Below, piece after piece: positions 12,180 to 22,067 of a stretch of DNA of 43,938 nt. Every line of letters starts with the position of its first letter. The first letter of the stretch is position 1. Both the position numbers and the translations under genes were made by a program. This stretch comes from Bacteroidales bacterium. GTDB taxonomy: Bacteria; Bacteroidota; Bacteroidia; Bacteroidales; F082. A model generated the notes under the pieces. The model searched no databases. It saw only the letters and a list, made by a program, of their open reading frames with translations, and was not told the DNA's origin. The stretch covers positions 1 through 43,938 of the forward strand of contig JAGYNM010000007.1 in the NCBI GenBank assembly GCA_018399335.1, written 5' to 3'.

Positions 12180-13363
12180 ATGAGTTAAACACAAAAGCCA
12201 TTTACCCAGCTACACTACTTGTTAGTGGACGACAACCCCTTAAATCTACAATTAATTTCCACCTTTTTACGCTCGAAAGGCTATAAACCGGTTATCGCCA
12301 ATTCGGGCACTAATGCCGCGAAATACCTCGAACAAAAAACCCCAGATCTGATTTTTACTGGATCATGATGCCCGAGATGGATGGTTTGAAGTTTGCCAAA
12401 ATTAAATCCCAAAGTCGGTACGCCGATCTTCCGGTGAATTTTAACAACAAAAAATGAAGTAACCGACATCGTAAAAAGGATTTAGCGTGGGGGCGGTCGA
12501 TTTCATTACCAAACCATTTAGAAATTGAAGAAGTTTTGGTGCGAATCCATAATCATCTGGCACTCAAACAGGCAAAATTAAAGTTGAAGAACAAAAACGA
12601 AACGCTGAAATCACTAAACCAAACCATCGCCCTTTCCAATAAGCAGCGGAAGAACAAGCTAAAGATCTGAAAGAACTTGACGCACAAAAAACCGGTTCTT
12701 TTCTATTCTGGCTCATGATTTAAGAAATCCATTTTCTGGTTTTGTAGGAATGACCAGATGCAACTCGCAATGGCTGGAAAACTATGAAAGAAGAGGATTT
12801 GGAAGATTTCATACCCTTGATCAAACAGCGGAAAAGTAAATAAACTACTCGAAAACCTGCTTAAATGGTCACGGGTTAACGACGGCTGATTTTTTGAAAA
12901 ATCTGTTTTATGCTCGATGATCTGGTTACAGAAGCCTTCGATCTTAAAGAACATGCTGAAAAAACAACTTACCCTTATCAATGGCATTGAAAAAAGACTA
13001 TCTGGAGGCCGATGAACAAATGACAATGATGGTAATCAGAAACTTATTGTCCAATGCCATAAAATTTACTCCAATCGGAGGTATCATAAAAAATTGATGC
13101 GCTTTGAAGCTTGGCAACAATATGCTGCAAGTGGCTGTGCGCGACAATGGTATCGGCGCATATAAAAGCCCGAAACCCTCAAAAACTTTTAACATAAGCG
13201 AAAAGTTTCACGCCCCGGCACCGAAGGCGAAGAAAGTACCGACCTGGGACTTATCCTTTGCAAAGCACTTATCGAGAAAACAAGGCGGAAACTCTGGGCC
13301 GAAAGCGAAGAGGGATCGGGTTCGGTATTTTATTTCACGCTTCCAATGACAAATGGTAATTAA
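12176..13363 (+). pseudogene. Response-regulator/histidine kinase fusion (REC-HisKA-HATPase), frameshifted
   Basis: ATG 12176 overlaps the stop of the upstream kinase by ATGA. Joined frames give about 395 residues: an N-terminal receiver (LLVVDDNPLNLQL; the aspartate segment DLILLDIMMPEMDG is broken at about 12355; ITKPFEIEE), a Gln/Lys-rich coiled coil, HisKA (RFFSILAHDLRNPF, about 12690-12730), and HATPase_c (RNLLSNAIKFTPIGG, RDNGIG, then broken TGLGLILCKAL). It has no PAS or GAF of its own, so it most likely receives phosphate through its receiver from the hybrid kinases upstream, acting as a phosphorelay node. It ends at TAA 13361. Several single-base shifts break it; probably sequence errors. 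Confidence 0.8.
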
Positions 13364-13420
13364 ACATCAGCATTACTTGATTCGGTATACTTTTTCCCTT
13401 ATCCACCAAAGCTATTGCGG

Positions 13421-14162
13421 TTAACCTCTGGTTTGGCCCGCGTATTTTTGCTTGCGTAAAGTGAAGATTATAGCTAATGCTATTGTTAACACCCTGAATA
13501 CGTTTGACCAAACTCCGCCCAAAGCATTATCGCCGGCTTCAAAAAGCATCCAACTGAGGTTCATCAAGGTATGTAGCAGAAAAAACAAACCAGAGGTTGA
13601 ATTTCCATTCGGCATACAGCCAGGCAAAAAAACCAGCACCCATAAAAGTCATGATGAAAATGCCTGCCATTTCGCCTATATCGCTGCTTTGATACAAATG
13701 AAGTGACCCGAAAATGATTGCTCCAAGCAAAATGGAAGGGATAAAACCCAGGCGTGTATAGCGAAACAAAAGGCAAAGAAAAACGCCCTGAAATACATTT
13801 CTTCAAAAAATCCGGCAAAAACAGCTCCCAACATGATCTGCCTCCAGCTCAGATCCTGATTAAAATCAAACACTATAGCATAGCCAGCGAACATGGGAAG
13901 GGTAAACAATAATGCCAAGCCAAAACCTTTCAGCAAAGATCGCGACATGCCTAAAGCCTCGAACGACTGCCTCGAACAACACAACCACAGTAATAAAAAG
14001 AGCAAAACCAACTAACAGATAAGCCACGAAATAAGCCAAAACAGCATCTGTATAATCCATCAGAAAATGGTACACCTCAGCAAAATAAAGCTTGTTGATT
14101 AGGATATAAATGGCAAAAGCCAGCGGCACAAGCCAAATCGCAGGTTTTGAATCAGCTTTCAT
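13421..14162 (-). pseudogene. CPBP (CAAX/Abi) family intramembrane metalloprotease, frameshifted
   Basis: Four overlapping minus-strand ORFs (13866-14162, 13676-14011, 13539-13769, 13421-13639) read through into one protein of about 246 residues with 6-8 hydrophobic segments. The three family motifs are visible: EEMYFR (glutamate pair plus arginine), a downstream FGSLH histidine, and HTLMN near the C terminus. These belong to the membrane-embedded active site of CPBP/CAAX-type proteases. Substrate unknown; bacterial members often process peptides or act in bacteriocin immunity. The gene converges on the kinase cluster, 57 bp apart. A TATTTTTG -7 box lies 17 bp upstream of the ATG. Confidence 0.82.
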
Positions 14163-14178
14163 AAAATTGATTTTTGGC

Positions 14179-14186
14179 CAAAAATA
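14179..14186 (-). promoter_or_regulatory. Bacteroidetes -7 box (TATTTTTG) upstream of the CPBP gene
   Basis: On the minus strand the motif matches TAnnTTTG and would place the transcription start about 10 nt before ATG 14162. No good TTG was found at the usual -33 distance, so the assignment rests on the -7 box and its position. Confidence 0.35.
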
Positions 14187-14205
14187 AAACTATTTTGTTT
14201 CCATT

Positions 14206-14539
14206 ATGCCACACGGATTACCTAATTATCGCTGGCCTGTTTGAGGTAGCTTTGCAGCTTCCTTTCGAAAGCCCGAACCGCTGCTGCTCAGAATCCTATT
14301 GGTGGTTTACTGCTTTGTGATCAGTCACAGGCCTGAGCATGTGGTTGCTCTGCAGAGCCACGCATCACATCCCAATGGGTACAGCTTATGGCGTTTGGAC
14401 TGGCATTGGGGCTGTGGGAACAGTTCTGATCGGAATCATTTTCTTTCAGAGAGCTGTAAACTTTTGGCGCTTATTTTTTCATCAGCACTTTAATTATCAG
14501 CATCGTGGGATTGAAAGAGTGGTTTCTTCGGGTTCCTGA
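14206..14539 (+). pseudogene. Small multidrug resistance (SMR) protein, SugE-like, frameshifted
   Basis: Joined frames give about 105-110 residues and four hydrophobic helices: an opening like LIIAGLFEVAFAASF with the membrane-embedded glutamate of SMR proteins, then the family signature IPMGTAYGVWTGIGAVGTVL (seen intact in the ORF at 14339), then an ending like TLIISIVGLK. SMR proteins work as dimers in the inner membrane, exchanging protons for quaternary ammonium or guanidinium compounds; the GTAYGVWTGIGA form is usual for the SugE/Gdx branch, but the substrate is inferred. ATG 14206 is the likely start. At least four indels break it. It converges with radA. Confidence 0.8.
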
Positions 14540-14598
14540 TCTCATTCATTATAACTTATTCTTGCCTTCAAAAACTATAAATTCATCTACCATGGTGC

Positions 14599-14641
14599 AC
14601 AAATTAACGTTAATTTGTTGACCGTACTTACACAAATTAAC
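14599..14641. repeat. 20-bp perfect palindrome plus a third half-site (ACAAATTAAC) between SMR and radA
   Basis: ACAAATTAACGTTAATTTGT at 14599-14618 is a perfect palindrome with no loop. The same 10-bp arm recurs as a direct copy at 14632-14641, exactly 33 bp from the first. It lies between two convergent genes, so a promoter operator is not expected. The lack of a loop and of a T-tract argues against a terminator. Function unknown. Confidence 0.75.
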
Positions 14642-14682
14642 AGTTTTTTGCTGTAAAATTTAAGTGTGAAACAGATAAAACC

Positions 14683-16052
14683 TCATCCAAATAAAGCTTC
14701 AAACAACTGATTAACAGAAGCTACAGCAACTATTTCAATTTTAAACTTCCCTTTATCAAGCCCTTTATTGTTGTATTTGGAGATAAAAATACGTTTCGAA
14801 ACCCAATTTATCGGCTTCAGCAATGCGGGCTTCAATGCGATTCACAGCCCTGATCTCACCCGAAAGACCAACTTCTGCAGCAAAATCCCTTTGAATCAAT
14901 CGGGATATCTTCACTTGAGGATAAAATACTGGCAATTACCGGGGAGTCAATCGCCGGATCGTCCACCGGATGCCACCTGCGATATTCAAAAACACGTCTT
15001 TAGCAGCCAGCCTGAAACCGGCACGCTTCTCGAGTACGGCCAAAGAGCATATTCAGCTTCGGCGCATATCAAAGCCTGTTCCTGAACGCTGTGGCGTGCC
15101 ATAAGCTGCTGTGCTGACAAGCGCCTGGGTTTCGATCAGCATGGGGCGCAAACCCTCAACCATAGCCGCAATTGCCACACCACTCACCGCTTCTCTTCGC
15201 GCTGCAGCAAAATCTCACTCGGATTAGTCACCTCGCGCAAACCATTGGCATGCATTTCGAAAATGCCCAATTCGGCAACTGATCCAGCGGTTTGATAGCC
15301 CGTAAAATCCTGAAGCCGCCAATGCCGATCGCCCTCCAAACTGGATAACAGTATCTACCATATGTTCCAAAATCTTCGGGCCCGGCAATACTGCCATCCT
15401 TGGTGATATGACCAATCAAAAATGCCGGAACCTGAAAACTTTTGGCCAGCTTGTTTCATCTCGGCTGCCGTTTCCCTGATCTGCGAAATACTTTTCCGGC
15501 AGTGGCTTCCAAACCAGGCGATTGCAAGGTTTGGATAGAATCAATCTACCATGTCAGGTTGCATCTCCAGCAAAATGGCGAACAATTTCACGGGTGTCTG
15601 TCTCGTAAGAGGATATAACAGCTTTGGTTGCGAATACCAATCCTGTCAGCTCGCATTTTAAGCTGCTGCTGACTTTCTTCGCCCACTGATATAAAGCACT
15701 TTAACATCATTGAGTTGCATGCCACCTGCAGCATCAATGTTGATTTTCCAATACCGGGTTCTCCTCCTATCAAAACCAACGAGCCGGGAACCAATCCGCC
15801 ACCCAGCACCCTGTTTAGCTCGGCATGGCCCATATCCATGCGAGCCACCTTTGTGCTGCTGATCTCTTGTACCGGCAAGGTTTTGCCGATTGGGCCGATA
15901 CAATATTATTAGAAATCGTTTGGGCTTTTTGCCTGTTACAACAGTTTCTTCCACATAGGTGTTCCATTCGCCGCAGCCCGGGCATTTACCGATCCATTTT
16001 GCAGATTCATTGCCACAGTTTTTACAGAAAAGACGGTTTTTGTCTTGGCCAT
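14683..16052 (-). pseudogene. radA: DNA repair protein RadA, frameshifted
   Basis: RadA is a RecA-like ATPase that promotes branch migration of recombination intermediates. Joined minus frames give about 456 residues, the normal length. Visible parts: an N-terminal four-cysteine zinc finger (CKNCG ... CPGCGEWN), Walker A GGEPGIGKST, YISGEES-like segment (here VGEESQQQLKMRADR), a KNRFG-type motif recoverable around 15300 (GSVAELGIFEM follows), and the Lon-like C-terminal domain (GLSGEIRAVNRIEARI) ending ASVNQLFEALFG with a TGA at 14683. ATG 16052 is 3 bp downstream of the NADH dehydrogenase stop, so they form an operon. Many single-base indels interrupt it. A conserved housekeeping gene broken this often is strong evidence for sequence errors here. 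Confidence 0.88.
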
Positions 16053-16055
16053 GTT

Positions 16056-17344
16056 TTATTTCTTTGGTTGATAAGGCCTGATAATCAGCCTTAGCGCTGT
16101 TAAAGTTGATATAATTTGAGAACCACTGCAAGAGTGTTTGCCAGCCGGTTTTAAATCCGACGATTGCCATCAAATGTACAAGCCATACAAACCAGGCAAA
16201 TGTACCGCTGAAAAACAAACCGGCAACATCCACCACAGCCTTTTTCGGCCGATAGTGGCCATGCTGCCCTTGTCATATATTGAAAAGGCTTCAAGGCTTT
16301 TTGATGAATCAATCTGCTCCGGGTTTTGGCTAAAGCTCTGCCTGCTGAATGGCCACTGGAGCCACTGAGGATGACCCTTTGGATATGGGGATCTAAATCT
16401 TCCATCAAAACGACATCGCCCACGGCAAAACGGTTTTCAAACCTTTTACATAACTATAGGCATCCGTTGGCAGGCGTCCGCCATTTCCAGTAGCTGCCTG
16501 CTCCATCCCTGCAACCGGCGCTGCTTTACACCGGCGGCCCAAATAACATTTTCAGAAGGAATGGGTGTGCCATTTTCGAATTTCTACTTTGTGACCATCA
16601 TAGTCGTTGATACGACAGTTCAGGAAAACCTGCACGCCCAGTTTTCAAAAACCCAAGGGTGCGTATGGATGATTTTCTCCGACATGCCTCCCAAAGTTTC
16701 GGCAGACCTTCGATCAAGAAAACCTGCATATCATCCATTTTTTTAAGTCATGGTACTCCTCCTTAAAAACAAAACGCTTAAAAGCTCAGCCAAGGCTCCG
16801 GCAAGTTCCACTCCTGTCGGTCCTCCGCCAATTATCACAAAATTCATAAGGCCTGTCGTTTCCAGCGGGTCTTTGGTAACGATCGCCTGTTCAAGATTCT
16901 GAAGGATCAAACTGCGGAGGTTGGGTGCTTCCGGAACAGTCTTCATCCCCATGGTATAGCGCTCCAGTTGGCATTTTCCCAAAATAATTGGTGCGGGCAC
17001 CTGTGGCAGCAGCCAGGTAATCATACTTCAAGGTGCCATGAGAAGTTATTAGCTGATTTTGTCTGGCAAAGTTGTTGCACTTCCGCCAAACGGAAAAACA
17101 AGCTACCAAAACGTTTTACATATTTGCGCAAAGGGTAGGCTATCGAATCAGGTTCCAGACCGCCCGTGGCTACCTGATACAAGAGCGGCTGAAAAGGTAT
17201 GGTAGTTGTTCTGATCAATCACTACAATCTGGAAGTCATTTTATTCAAACGCTTTAACCAGCGTGATTCCAGCAAAACCACCTCCGATAATTACCAGGCG
17301 GGGGTTTTGGAGGCAGGTAAATTTAAATTTGGGCTGGTATCCAT
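16056..17344 (-). pseudogene. ndh: Type II NADH dehydrogenase (NDH-2), FAD-dependent, frameshifted
   Basis: NDH-2 passes electrons from NADH to quinone at the inner face of the membrane without pumping protons. The reconstructed protein of about 430 residues starts MDTSPNLNLPASK, has a first dinucleotide fold (LVIIGGGFAG), a quinone-site region NYHTFQPLLYQVATGGLEP, a second dinucleotide fold (FVIIGGGPTGVELAGALAEL) and a hydrophobic C-terminal membrane anchor (VAGLFFSGTFAWFVWL...). Start ATG 17344 is well placed. The stop at 16056 comes from the frame reading ALRLIIRPYQPKK; in the ORF track this tail is wrongly fused to the RadA zinc finger. Several indels break the body. Confidence 0.88.
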
Positions 17345-17474
17345 GAAGCTATTTTAGTGATACATAACAAAATGTAACCGTCAGCCAGACTTGTGTAAGG
17401 TATTTTTTATGTTAAAGTTATTCCAGCTGGTAAGGAATTTAACAAAAATTAAGTGATTTAGCATTTTCCGAAAA

Positions 17475-18614
<1,140 letters not shown>

Positions 18615-18632
18615 TATGTGTTTATTTTACAA

Positions 18633-18662
18633 CAAAAGTAATATTAAAACCTAAAATTCAAA
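18633..18662 (-). promoter_or_regulatory. Bacteroidetes-type promoter for the DUF4143 ATPase
   Basis: On the minus strand TTTG (18662-18659), 18 bp spacer, TACTTTTG (18640-18633). The predicted start of transcription, about 18626, is 12 nt before ATG 18614, which supports that start codon. The repeat cluster at 18661-18735 begins at the upstream edge of this promoter. Confidence 0.55.
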
Positions 18663-18735
18663 TTTTAAGGCCGAATATTATGAATACAATCTTTAATTTT
18701 AGGCCTAATTTTTCGAATATAATCAATATTCGGCC
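18661..18735. repeat. GGCC-anchored repeat cluster upstream of the DUF4143 ATPase
   Basis: Two degenerate direct copies, AATTTTAAGGCCGAATATT... (from 18661) and AATTTTAGGCCTAATTTTT... (from about 18694), each followed by GAATA(C/T)AATC. GGCCGAATATT (18669-18679) is also matched by a perfect inverted copy AATATTCGGCC (18725-18735). Together they make a 75-bp AT-rich block with GGCC boxes about 30 bp apart. The position immediately upstream of a -33 element suggests a protein-binding site. Confidence 0.7.
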
Positions 18736-18768
18736 AAGACAGGATAAGCTGTTGAAATAATTGACATC

Positions 18769-18804
18769 AAAAGCAACTGATTGATTTTCCAAACAGTTGC
18801 TTTT
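18769..18804 (-). terminator. Hairpin terminator after the S46 peptidase gene
   Basis: AAAAGCAACTG (18769-18779) pairs perfectly with CAGTTGCTTTT (18794-18804) around a 14-nt loop. It starts 28 bp after the peptidase stop and ends in a short T-tract in either direction, so it could serve both strands. Confidence 0.6.
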
Positions 18805-18831
18805 CCTTCTAACAGCTTGCTTTTTTTTGCC

Positions 18832-20987
18832 CTATTCGATCACCGTCATTTCATCCACCAAATGACCTGCACCGGCAAACTTATCCATGATAAACAACAC
18901 ATAACAGATGTCGACAGCTATGTTGCGGCCCATATCTGGGTCGTACATCAAATCGCTCATGGTGCCTTCCCAACAACGATCAAGAATTGATTCCGATCAT
19001 ATGTCCGTCAGCATTCAAAACCGGACTGCCCGAATTGCCTCCTGTCGTGTGATTTGAGGCTACAAAGCAACCTGCATATGCCCGTCCTTATCGCCATATG
19101 GGCCATAATCTTTTGTGGAATACAAGGTTTTAGCTTTTCCTCCACCACATAATCATAAATGTTTGGGTCTTCCTTTTCCATAATACCTTCCAAAGTAGTA
19201 AAATAATCATAGTAAACTGCATCGCTGGATGATATACAATCCATGCTGAGTCTACCAGATATTAATTGAGCCGGATACGAATCGCCTACTCAGCAGGCGC
19301 AGCATTGCATCTTTCGCTCAAGTCGATGCAGTTGCGTTTTCAATGCAGGATACCGATTTTTCAGTACGGATGACAACTCTTTTGATAGCAAATACCTACA
19401 GCTGCTCTTTTTATAAGCCGCTGAATGCAGGGTCTTTTTCGTCTTTTTGCTGACCTGTGATTAAAAAATTGCGCAACAGATCATTCAGCAGCTTCATCAT
19501 CAAAGATAGATTTAGCAAAAAGCGTTTCTACATAAGCTTCCACATCGCCTTTGTATTTTCATCGATCAGATTAAGCACTTCAGGGCGGAAATCGGCAGGC
19601 TGATTTTCGCGGTAAAGAAGTTCTTTAAAGTGCTGCAGCAACTTCTGATCAATTGGCTGATAATAATCTTTAAAAAATGATTTTGCCTGACTTTCTGCAG
19701 CCTTAACAAGCGACTGAATTTTATCATCAGAAGTCTCTTTGTTTTACCTCACTCAGGCTATTGAAACATTAACGCCATTGATCCAATTCAATTCCCAAAC
19801 CGGCTTCACGCACATAGTCCGAAAACCAGGCTATATGGAAAGCTCCATCTCGCCATAGGTTTTTCAAATGCAGGAATTATTCCACCAAAATTACCTTTCG
19901 AAATATCAGCCCAGGCCATAAATTTTTCTTCAAAAAGCCTGCCCACGCTCAATACCATTCAAACGGCGAATTCCCTTGCTTTCGCCAATCATCTTTTTCC
20001 AGTAATTGGCCACGCCGGCATGTTTGGCCGCGTATTGAATGCGCACTAGGATCGGTATTTGCATATTTGCTGAAGATATCCAAACGCGTTTCGCGCAGTT
20101 TGATTTTGGGGAGGATTGGTTACTTCTGTAATCAAGTTTACAGCATGTGAAAGGCAAATATTCGCTTGTACGGGCAGGATAGCCAAAAACAAACGTAAAA
20201 TCCTTTTCTTCAATTCCTTTCAAGGAGATAGGCAAATGCGATTTTTGGCTGATAAGGCACATTTTCGGGGCTGTATTCTGCCGGATTACCATCCTTGTCG
20301 GCATAAATCCTGAAAACGAAAAATCTCCGGTATGCCTCGGCCACATCCAGTTGTCGGTATCACCCCCAAATTTTCCAATATTGGAAGGAGGAGCACCACC
20401 AGCCGAATGTCTTTAGATTTCATTATAAATCATATAATACTGATTGTCGATAAAGAAATCCTTAATTGTTACTTCATAACCTGATTCTTCTTTCGCTTTT
20501 TGATCAGGGCATCCGAATTTTCCTTTATTTTTTTTGTTTACGGGCTTCCATGGTCATTTCTTCATTCACGCCTTCGAGCTGCCTGCTGTGTTACATCCTC
20601 CATTTTTTCATCATGGTAACCGTGAGGCCCGGATTAGGAAGCTCTTTATGCTGCTCATGGCCCAGAAACCATTGGTGAGGTAATCGTTTTCGACACTGCT
20701 GTGCTGCTGTATCTGACGATATCCACAGTGGTGATTGGTAAGCAACAAGCCCTGATCGCTCACAATTTCACCAGTACAACCACGGCCAAAAAGCACTATG
20801 GCATCCTTGAGACTTGTATTATTAATGGAATAAATGTCGTCGGCACTGATGCGCATTCCCATTGCCTTCATTTCTTTTTCGTTGAGTTGCTTGAGCAACA
20901 TCGGGATCCACAGCATGCCCTCTCCGGCAAACAATCCGTAATAAAAGGCAGCAAAATCACTGCCAGGAAAAATAACAATTTCTTCAT
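18832..20987 (-). pseudogene. S46 family dipeptidyl-peptidase, DPP11-like, frameshifted
   Basis: S46 peptidases are periplasmic serine exopeptidases that remove dipeptides for asaccharolytic growth. The reconstructed protein is about 718 residues, the normal length. It starts with a signal peptide (MKKLLFFLAVILLPF), then the catalytic-His segment LLTNHHCGYRQIQQHS, and near the C terminus the catalytic-Ser segment TGGNSGSPVLNADG. The S1 segment reads NFDRCWEGTMSDL; the arginine here is the DPP11 (Asp/Glu) determinant, where DPP7 has glycine. The C terminus FAGAGHLVDEMTVIE is also DPP11-like. Start ATG 20987 fits a TAATTTTG -7 box. Around ten or more indels break the body, including one apparent insertion inside the S1 segment. 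Confidence 0.83.
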
Positions 20988-21008
20988 TTGAAATATTTTG
21001 CTTTTAGC

Positions 21009-21016
21009 CAAAATTA
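21009..21016 (-). promoter_or_regulatory. -7 box (TAATTTTG) of the S46 peptidase gene
   Basis: Matches TAnnTTTG on the minus strand, 21 bp upstream of ATG 20987. No convincing -33 element at the usual distance. Confidence 0.35.
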
Positions 21017-21152
21017 AGGAATTGCTGCAAAAAACCATCACCTCTTGAGGGTTTTACTTCTCTTTTATAAGTAAACGGTTCAAAAATTTCTCTTTATAGG
21101 CGGGTAATTTATTGGAGTGGATGTTTCTATTTGAACTTTTTTTTGATTTTAC

Positions 21153-21184
21153 TTGCTTTTTCATAATTTAATGTATTACCTTTG
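21153..21184 (+). promoter_or_regulatory. Bacteroidetes promoter of the PadR/membrane-protein pair
   Basis: TTG at 21153-21155, a 21-bp spacer, and TACCTTTG at 21177-21184, a close match to the Bacteroidetes consensus. Transcription would start near 21191, leaving a leader of about 27 nt that contains the ATACT-ATA-AGTAT inverted repeat. Confidence 0.6.
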
Positions 21185-21199
21185 TACTATACATGTTTA

Positions 21200-21212
21200 A
21201 TACTATAAGTAT
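21200..21212. promoter_or_regulatory. Candidate PadR operator ATACT-ATA-AGTAT
   Basis: Perfect 5-bp inverted repeat around a 3-bp centre, lying between the predicted transcription start and ATG 21218 of the padR-like gene. Dyads at this position are typical of PadR autoregulation; binding is inferred only. Confidence 0.4.
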
Positions 21213-21217
21213 AGATC

Positions 21218-21546
21218 ATGAAAAATAATAATCTTTAGCTGAATTACTGGCTACATGGGAAGAAACATATAAAAAGGTCAATTGACCTTATGGATTTTCT
21301 TTCCCTAAGGACGGCAGAAAGTACGTCGATGAAATAAAAACTTTCGTCGAAGAGCAATCAGAATACACCATGACATGTGAAAGCCAAAGCTTTATCGTAC
21401 GCTTAGAAAATTTAAACATGTTGGTGTTGTTGATTTTGAAACGGGAACAGGCAACAAAAGGACCCGATCGTAAATATTACTTTTTAACAGAATTAGGTCT
21501 AGACCTACTTGATAATTTCATCCAAGAAATATCAATTGTTTTTTAA
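21218..21546 (+). pseudogene. PadR family transcriptional regulator, frameshifted
   Basis: Joined frames give about 110 residues: AELLATWEETYKKGQLTLWI, then SLKDGRKYVDEIKTFVEE, a recognition-helix region ending SLYRTLRKF, and the wing KGPDRKYYFLTELG. The combination of the SLYR..LR helix and the P-x-RKYY(F) wing is the PadR winged-helix signature. About four single-base gaps break the frame. PadR proteins are usually ligand- or stress-responsive repressors of adjacent membrane-protein genes. The gene directly downstream (39 bp) is a small membrane protein with a strong ribosome binding site, so the two probably form one operon. Confidence 0.75.
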
Positions 21547-21571
21547 CAAACGGATCAAAAATCTAATAAAT

Positions 21572-21578
21572 AAGGAGG
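21572..21578 (+). promoter_or_regulatory. Perfect Shine-Dalgarno AAGGAGG
   Basis: AAGGAGG sits 7 nt before ATG 21586. Strong SD sequences are rare in Bacteroidota and none comparable was noticed elsewhere in this window. It fixes the start of the membrane protein and suggests unusually efficient translation. Confidence 0.7.
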
Positions 21579-21585
21579 ATTAAAA

Positions 21586-22059
21586 ATGAAAGCATTCGCA
21601 GCAAACCTTATGCTTCATTTTGATTTCTTTTTCTTAGGTGTCATTGCTTTTCATATGGCAGGCTACAGTTTAGAAAGCAATTATTTTGATTTAGTCTGGA
21701 TACTTGCCATGGTTTATTTTTTCTTTATTTTCTTATCGGTTGGCACTTTGGCAAAAAAGACTATGAATCAATCCCGCTTAATGATGTCGGTTTTCAGTTT
21801 CCATTTGTAACCTATTTCCTGTTCAACTCAATATCAATTTTATGGTTTTCATTGGGTTTAAGAATTCACAGTATGAAAGCCTTGGGGTTGTTTACCTTAT
21901 AGCAATTTTTTTGGGGAATCATATTAATAGTTCATTTCATCCTTTATTTGCTCGAACACCCAGGAAATCGATAAATGGATTGAGCAAGAGAAGATCTATT
22001 CGAATAGAAGCTGTTTCTATGCTGAAGTGGTTCAACTGCATAATCTTCTGATGGAATAA
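21586..22059 (+). pseudogene. Small membrane protein of unknown function next to PadR, frameshifted
   Basis: Starts at ATG 21586 behind a perfect SD. Joined frames give about 158 residues with four hydrophobic segments (LMLHFDFFFLGVIAF; LVWILAMVYFFFIFLSVG; PFVTYFLFNSISILWFSLGL; IFWGIILIVHFILYLL) and a soluble tail reading EIDKWIEQEKIYSNRSCFYAEVVQLHNLLME, ending at TAA 22057-22059. Three or so indels interrupt it; the plain ORF is only 74 codons. I do not recognise a named family. Pairing with a PadR regulator suggests the regulator controls this protein. It converges on the MFS gene with only 8 bp between stops. Confidence 0.6.
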
Positions 22060-22067
22060 TTGATAAA

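Noticed and set aside
12703-13195. Minus-strand ORFs of 107 and 65 aa in the fifth kinase
   Set aside because: Shadows of the frameshifted HisKA/HATPase region; joined plus frames give the kinase motifs.
14768-15085. 105-aa plus-strand ORF (MLYLEIKIRFETQF...)
   Set aside because: Antisense shadow of the radA C-terminal domain; the minus strand gives GLSGEIRAVNRIEARI.
15658-16236. 192-aa minus ORF as one protein with membrane segment plus zinc finger
   Set aside because: Artefact fusion caused by a frameshift: the first part is the C terminus of NDH-2 and the second the N-terminal zinc finger of RadA.
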